Of a stretch of 25,498 bases of DNA, positions 21,220 to 25,498 are shown piece after piece. Numbering within the stretch: position 1 is the stretch's first letter; each line of letters begins with the position of its first letter. The stretch is from CAZKYP01 sp964556885 (GTDB lineage: Bacteria; Planctomycetota; Phycisphaerae; Sedimentisphaerales; Anaerobacaceae), in contig CAZKYP010000022.1 in the NCBI GenBank assembly GCA_964556885.1, forward strand, positions 1-25,498, written 5' to 3'. The notes beneath the pieces were generated by a model. It was given only the letters and a program-made list of their open reading frames with translations. It had not been told where the DNA came from and did not search any database. A program made the position numbers and the translations under genes.

Positions 21220-22103
21220 ATCTGGAGGATAACATAAAACATGCGATTCGAAGATTGCATATAACTACGAGTGCAGAAACGGATAAGCGCATTCTCGATG
21301 ATGCATTTTCAGCGCTTGACAGAACCGCCGGCGAGCATGTAGGCGGATGTATATGGCAAAGTACATTAAAACGAAAAGCGAAGGATTTGATTACCGTAGG
21401 TGCCGTTATACTTGTGGTTTTCACTTTATTCTTTTGCACATTGAGTTCTCAGGCGGTTGTTCTTGAAGATATTAATAACGCTTTGGGACAGGTCAGAAAT
21501 GTTTGTATTGAAATGTTCAGAGCAGGTGAAACAAAACCCTATCAAACTTCCTGGAAATCGCGTCCATTTCGTGTCTGGATGGTTGATGACATTAAGTATG
21601 TAACTTTGACGGATTTAAATAGCTGGACCAGAATGGAAATAAACAGGGGCATAATTTATAGAACACCAGTTGAAATTGAATATCGTGAGAAGATAGAAAA
21701 TTCAATGGGTACTTCATTCGGCCTGATACCGTTTTCAGATATGCTGGAGGCGAAAACAAAGGGCCGCTGGGAGCAGATTGCCGATACCGATGCTTCGGAC
21801 GAAATTGAGGTTTATGACCTGACCTGGAGCAGTGATATATCAAATTATATAACAGAATATTACCGGTGGCGGGTTTTCGTGGATATACGAACAGATTTAC
21901 CGATAAAAACTGAGTTGTATCAGAAAAATAATCGTGATCAGGAATATAAGCATGTAACAACGACAACTATTACTTATCCTGAGAATAGTGAAATCGAAAC
22001 CGTCGTTGAAAATCTTTTTGGTATGAGCCTGGGCCGGTTGAGAGAGCCGGAAGATTTTAGTATTCCACAGGTAAATCAAATTGGTGCCAACGTAACAAGA
22101 TAA
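21216..22103 (+). CDS. Membrane protein coupled to ECF sigma; possible non-classical anti-sigma factor
   Basis: The 295-residue protein has a short N-terminal part of about 57 residues (MNLEDNIKHAIRRLHITTSA), one membrane helix (about residues 58-78, DLITVGAVILVVFTLFFCTL) and an exported C-terminal domain of about 215 residues. The exported domain, with many beta-strand-like stretches (VWMVDDIKYVTLTDLNSWTR, TTTTITYPENSEIETVV), recalls LolA/LppX-like outer-membrane lipoprotein-sorting sensors; this is fold-level guesswork. The N-terminus lacks the HxxxCxxC zinc motif of classical anti-sigma factors. The start overlaps the sigma gene stop by four nt, so they are surely co-translated. An anti-sigma role is inferred from position and topology. 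A strong hairpin follows it. Confidence 0.7.
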   Translation: MNLEDNIKHAIRRLHITTSAETDKRILDDAFSALDRTAGEHVGGCIWQSTLKRKAKDLITVGAVILVVFTLFFCTLSSQAVVLEDINNALGQVRNVCIEMFRAGETKPYQTSWKSRPFRVWMVDDIKYVTLTDLNSWTRMEINRGIIYRTPVEIEYREKIENSMGTSFGLIPFSDMLEAKTKGRWEQIADTDASDEIEVYDLTWSSDISNYITEYYRWRVFVDIRTDLPIKTELYQKNNRDQEYKHVTTTTITYPENSEIETVVENLFGMSLGRLREPEDFSIPQVNQIGANVTR

Positions 22104-22120
22104 CTTAACAGTATAATTGA

Positions 22121-22184
22121 AAATAATCCCTGATTATGTTAAAAAGAGCACTAAAAGTGTGTTAACTAATCAGGGATTGTTTTT
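22121..22184 (+). terminator. Strong intrinsic terminator that also contains the addB Shine-Dalgarno
   Basis: AATCCCTGATTA (22125-22136) is perfectly complementary to TAATCAGGGATT (22167-22178). A bulged T, then GTTAA/TTAAC, extends the stem. The loop carries CACT/AGTG. The 3' arm is followed by GTTTTT (22179-22184), and the addB ATG begins at 22185 with no gap. Upstream A residues can pair with the T-tract. AGGGA (22172-22176), in the 3' arm, is the only Shine-Dalgarno for addB. The element therefore ends the sigma operon transcript and hides the addB ribosome site when folded. Confidence 0.85.
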
Positions 22185-25100
22185 ATGGCGGTTCAGTTTA
22201 TTCTTGGCAGAAGCGGCTCCGGCAAGACCGACCATTGTATCAAGTCGATTGTCGAAGCACTTGTAAAGCCGTCCGGGCAGCAGTTGATTCTTCTGGTTCC
22301 CGAACAGGCTACATACCAGGCCGAACGAGCCATTCTCGCCGATGAACGCATATCCGGTTACAACAGGCTGCATGTTCTTTCGTTCGATCGTCTCCAGTTT
22401 CTATTATCCGGCAAGAACACCGCCAGGCCGATTCTTTCACGTATCGGCAGGCAGATGATTGTACATCGACTCCTGCGTGATAATAAAGACAAACTGCAAA
22501 TCTTCAGCTCTTCGGCGGCCTGGCCGGGATTATCCCGCAGGATGGTGCATACGATTGAGGAGCTGCATCAGTATGCCGGGACTCCGGACGATATCGACCG
22601 GCTGCTTTGCCAATTACAGAAAGACAAACACTATAGCCGGACTTTTTTGAAGTTTGCCGATGTAAGTCTGATTTTTAGGGAATATTTGAGATTTATCGAA
22701 GGGAATTTTCTCGATCCCGACGTCCAGTTGATTCAAACCTGCCAGGCGGTGATTAGCTCTGATTTTGCCAAAGGATCGAGGTTATGGGTCGACGGCTTTG
22801 CCGGCTTTACGACATCTGAGCTTGCCGTCCTTACCGAACTGCTCAAGGTAAGCGCTGATTCGCAAATAGCCCTTTGCCTGGATCCGGCAAATATCGACCT
22901 GACAAATCCCGGCGTTAAAGAGCCGGACCCGCTCAATATTTTCAGCCCGGTTGAAAGGACATATAGCGATCTTATAAGGATAATCGGCGAAAATAAGCTT
23001 CAGTCTGCAAAGCCGATGATTCTTCGTGATAATGTCAGGTTCTCTCAATGCCCACAGCTTGCTCATATCGAAAAGAGCATATTTGAATCGAAGACCTCCA
23101 AAATACCTGCGGCGGATAATATTCGTATCGTATCGGCACCGAGCGAACGTGATGAGGTCTGGTTCGCGACAAGGCAAATCCTCGAATTAGTCAGGCAAAA
23201 GAATTGCCGGTATCGTGATATCGCAATTATCGCATCCGACCTGGACCGGTATGAACATTATATACGGGCTTATTTTGATGACTATGATGTCCCGTTTTTT
23301 ATCGATAAGCGAAAGCCGCTGAATAATCATCCTGTCGCCCAGCTTATCTGCTCGGCCCTGCAGGTGATAACCGGCGGTTTCTCGGCTAATGATATATTTG
23401 CGTATCTGAAAACCGATGTTGTGCCGGCCCAGCGCAGCGAGATCGATGAGTTGGAGAATTACTGTCTTGCGTTCGGTATAACCGGCGCCGACTGGCAAAA
23501 TGACAAAAAGTGGTGTTTTGCAGCACCGAAGGATGAAAAGTTCGATGAGAAGCGAATCAATCAAATCCGTCATAAAGTGATTCGGCCCTTGCTTGAGCTT
23601 CGGGACAGGTTATATCCGGCCGGTGATTCTGAAAAGACGGTAAGCGTTGAGGAATTTACCCGGACCATTTTTGCGTTTCTTGATGACCTTAATGTTAAGC
23701 GGACTATCGGCGACTGGATTGAAGCTGCCAAAGAGAGCGGAGATGTCACCGCTATTGACGAGCATCAGCAATTTCATAATAAGCTCGTGGACGTTTTTGA
23801 TGAGCTTTGCGAGGTCTTTGCCGGTCGGTCGATGACCGCCGAGGATTATCTTGCGATTATCAAATCGGCCTTTTCGCAGTTGACCCTGGCTTTCATTCCG
23901 CCGATGCAGGATCAGGTGCTGGTTGGTTCCATCGAGCGAAGCCGGCATCCCGATTTGAAAGCTGTTTTCCTTATTGGTGCGACCCAAAGACAATTTCCGA
24001 CGCCGCTCAGCTCCGACAGCATATTAACCGATAGCGATCGCGATGCAGCGGAGTCACTGGGCTTTTCCCTGGCCGCTACGGCAGGCCGGACGCTGACCGA
24101 GCGCCGGTATCTGGCGTATATTGCATTTGCCCGGCCTTCGCAATATCTGTATGTGACATATCCCGGCGTTGATGAAAAGGGAACCGCCGTAGCGCGTTCA
24201 CAGTTTGTCGATGATCTTGAAGGCTTGTTTGAAAATCTCAACGAAGAGTCGGCCACGGGCGAGCAGGTGGATATCGAGAAAATATACAACGAGGCCGAGC
24301 TTGTGGATTTGCTTTGCAACAGGCTCGGCAGAGACAATCTCCAGAGCCAAAGTAGTGACAATGACGGCCTTGGCGGACTGTTGGATGATATTTGTTCGAA
24401 CTCACAGTATAGAGAATTGGGCGAAAGAGTCTTATCTGCGATTAGTTATGATAACTGTGCGGCGCTGGATTCGGGTGTGGTCGATAAGCTTTTCGGGAAG
24501 GTAATAACCGGTTCCACAACGAGACTGAGCACTTTTGCGGCCTGCCCGTATCAGTATTTTGCTCGATATATACTCGGATTGAAAGAGCGGGAGGAATTCA
24601 AATTCGAGCCGCTGGATTTGGGTGATTTTTACCATCGCGTCCTTGATGCCTGGTTAAAGCGGCTTAATGCACAAAAAAAGGATTTTGCCGCTCTCGATAA
24701 TAACGAGCTGTTGAGGTTGTTAAGAGACGAGATAAGTCGAATCGTCACGGAAGATGCCTTCATATCGCACTTCGTTGCGCACCGCGGCTACAACGAATAC
24801 ATTATCAATTCCGCTGCCGGTGTTCTTGAAGATTGTGTTTTGGCTGTAGCGCAAATGGCGCGGGCCGGCAGCTTCCGCCCGAAGTTCTCGGAAGTATCGT
24901 TCGGTCAATCCGGACACGGTGAGAAAAGCAGGCAGACACTTGGTAATTATGAACTTGCACTTTCAGGAGGCCGCAAGTTTTCTCTGAACGGGAAAATCGA
25001 TCGGATTGATGTTGCGGATTCCGGTGATAATAAAACGGCTATAATTTTCGATTATAAACGAAGTGAAAACGCTGCAAAATTTAACTGGTCGAAGTTTTAT

Positions 25101-25498
25101 TACGGCCTGGATATGCAGTTGCCGATTTATATGCTAAGTGTTCGGAATGCAAAGAACTCATTCATAAATCATATCACGGGTGCTTTTTATATTCCGGTTG
25201 AAGTGAGCACGCCGACAGTCACGCTGGATAAGCTCTCGGAGAAAAAAGAAAATCTCCGTTATAAAGCAAAAGGTATATTCGACGGGGAATATTTCCGGCT
25301 CCTCGATAACTCGGACAGTAACAGGTTTTATAATTTCTTTGTGACAAAGGACGGCAGCCAATACGGCAACAAAAATAGAAGCGGGGCGCTGGAGCCGGCG
25401 GTTTTCGAAAAGGTGCTCGAATTTGCCGAGAAGAAGATAGTCCAAATGGCTGAGGAGATTATTTCGGGAAGAATCGATTGTCATCCATACAAAATCGG
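22185..25498 (+). CDS. addB: ATP-dependent helicase/nuclease subunit AddB, 3' end cut by window edge
   Basis: An open frame of 1104 codons runs off the right edge. It starts MAVQFILGRSGSGKTDHCIK, with Walker A at residues 7-14. Helicase-like motifs follow, including ILLVPEQATYQAERA and LWVDGFAGFTTSE. The nuclease part has Cys787 in CPYQYFARYILGL, the first ligand of the AddB-type iron-sulfur cluster, and FSLNGKIDRIDV with AIIFDYKRS, the RecB-type nuclease core. The last readable residues, IDCHPYKIG, match the stretch just before the final three cluster cysteines, so only the end is missing. With AddA it resects double-strand breaks for recombination. addA is expected downstream. Divergence from Firmicutes AddB is clear, but order and motifs fit. 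AGGGA lies eight nt before the ATG, within the terminator-like hairpin. Confidence 0.93.
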   Translation, partial: MAVQFILGRSGSGKTDHCIKSIVEALVKPSGQQLILLVPEQATYQAERAILADERISGYNRLHVLSFDRLQFLLSGKNTARPILSRIGRQMIVHRLLRDNKDKLQIFSSSAAWPGLSRRMVHTIEELHQYAGTPDDIDRLLCQLQKDKHYSRTFLKFADVSLIFREYLRFIEGNFLDPDVQLIQTCQAVISSDFAKGSRLWVDGFAGFTTSELAVLTELLKVSADSQIALCLDPANIDLTNPGVKEPDPLNIFSPVERTYSDLIRIIGENKLQSAKPMILRDNVRFSQCPQLAHIEKSIFESKTSKIPAADNIRIVSAPSERDEVWFATRQILELVRQKNCRYRDIAIIASDLDRYEHYIRAYFDDYDVPFFIDKRKPLNNHPVAQLICSALQVITGGFSANDIFAYLKTDVVPAQRSEIDELENYCLAFGITGADWQNDKKWCFAAPKDEKFDEKRINQIRHKVIRPLLELRDRLYPAGDSEKTVSVEEFTRTIFAFLDDLNVKRTIGDWIEAAKESGDVTAIDEHQQFHNKLVDVFDELCEVFAGRSMTAEDYLAIIKSAFSQLTLAFIPPMQDQVLVGSIERSRHPDLKAVFLIGATQRQFPTPLSSDSILTDSDRDAAESLGFSLAATAGRTLTERRYLAYIAFARPSQYLYVTYPGVDEKGTAVARSQFVDDLEGLFENLNEESATGEQVDIEKIYNEAELVDLLCNRLGRDNLQSQSSDNDGLGGLLDDICSNSQYRELGERVLSAISYDNCAALDSGVVDKLFGKVITGSTTRLSTFAACPYQYFARYILGLKEREEFKFEPLDLGDFYHRVLDAWLKRLNAQKKDFAALDNNELLRLLRDEISRIVTEDAFISHFVAHRGYNEYIINSAAGVLEDCVLAVAQMARAGSFRPKFSEVSFGQSGHGEKSRQTLGNYELALSGGRKFSLNGKIDRIDVADSGDNKTAIIFDYKRSENAAKFNWSKFYYGLDMQLPIYMLSVRNAKNSFINHITGAFYIPVEVSTPTVTLDKLSEKKENLRYKAKGIFDGEYFRLLDNSDSNRFYNFFVTKDGSQYGNKNRSGALEPAVFEKVLEFAEKKIVQMAEEIISGRIDCHPYKI

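Overview
The window looks like a chromosomal contig from a Planctomycetota bacterium, most likely in or near the Phycisphaerae, and probably from a metagenome because two runs of N interrupt it. The lineage is inferred from the gene mix, not proven: an H-x-DG-type pseudopilin, a Tat-exported sugar isomerase-like TIM barrel, secreted HEAT-type proteins, an exported RraA-like protein, an ECF sigma factor paired with a single-pass membrane protein, and several genes without a visible Shine-Dalgarno sequence. GC content looks moderate. I see no tRNA, rRNA, CRISPR array, transposase or phage gene.

Left part (1-7556): a secreted helical-repeat protein runs off the left edge on the minus strand. Divergent from it is an RNA-processing and envelope block on the plus strand: rtcB (RNA ligase), rsmD (16S rRNA methyltransferase), a CCA-adding enzyme cut by an assembly gap, and a YihY/BrkB membrane protein. 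An AsmA-like protein (minus, start lost in the second gap) and a Tat-exported isomerase-like protein follow.

Middle (7587-14111): a pseudopilin (minus) and a large secreted HEAT protein (plus) diverge from a 527-nt intergenic region. That region is the most unusual non-coding stretch here. It has two good divergent promoters, an inverted repeat inside one promoter spacer, a strong 5'UTR hairpin, and a roughly 240-nt structured leader that ends in a terminator-like hairpin 32 nt before the HEAT gene. Next come a small FmdB-type zinc ribbon, then on the minus strand a CvpA-like membrane protein, a GspE-family ATPase with a membrane-anchor N-terminus, and an FHA-domain protein.

Right part (14211-25498): the translation cluster thrS-infC-rpmI-rplT-pheS lies in classical order, but pheT does not follow. 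infC almost certainly starts at a non-AUG (ATA) codon. After an exported RraA-like protein (minus) come ArfB (ribosome rescue), an ECF sigma factor overlapping its membrane partner, and addB (recombination nuclease), which runs off the right edge. The addB Shine-Dalgarno lies inside the 3' arm of a strong terminator-like hairpin whose T-tract ends directly at the ATG.

Most coding content is ordinary housekeeping. The candidates for something new are RNA-level and promoter-level control elements, chiefly the HEAT-gene leader at 8612-8890 and the addB terminator/Shine-Dalgarno overlap at 22121-22184.
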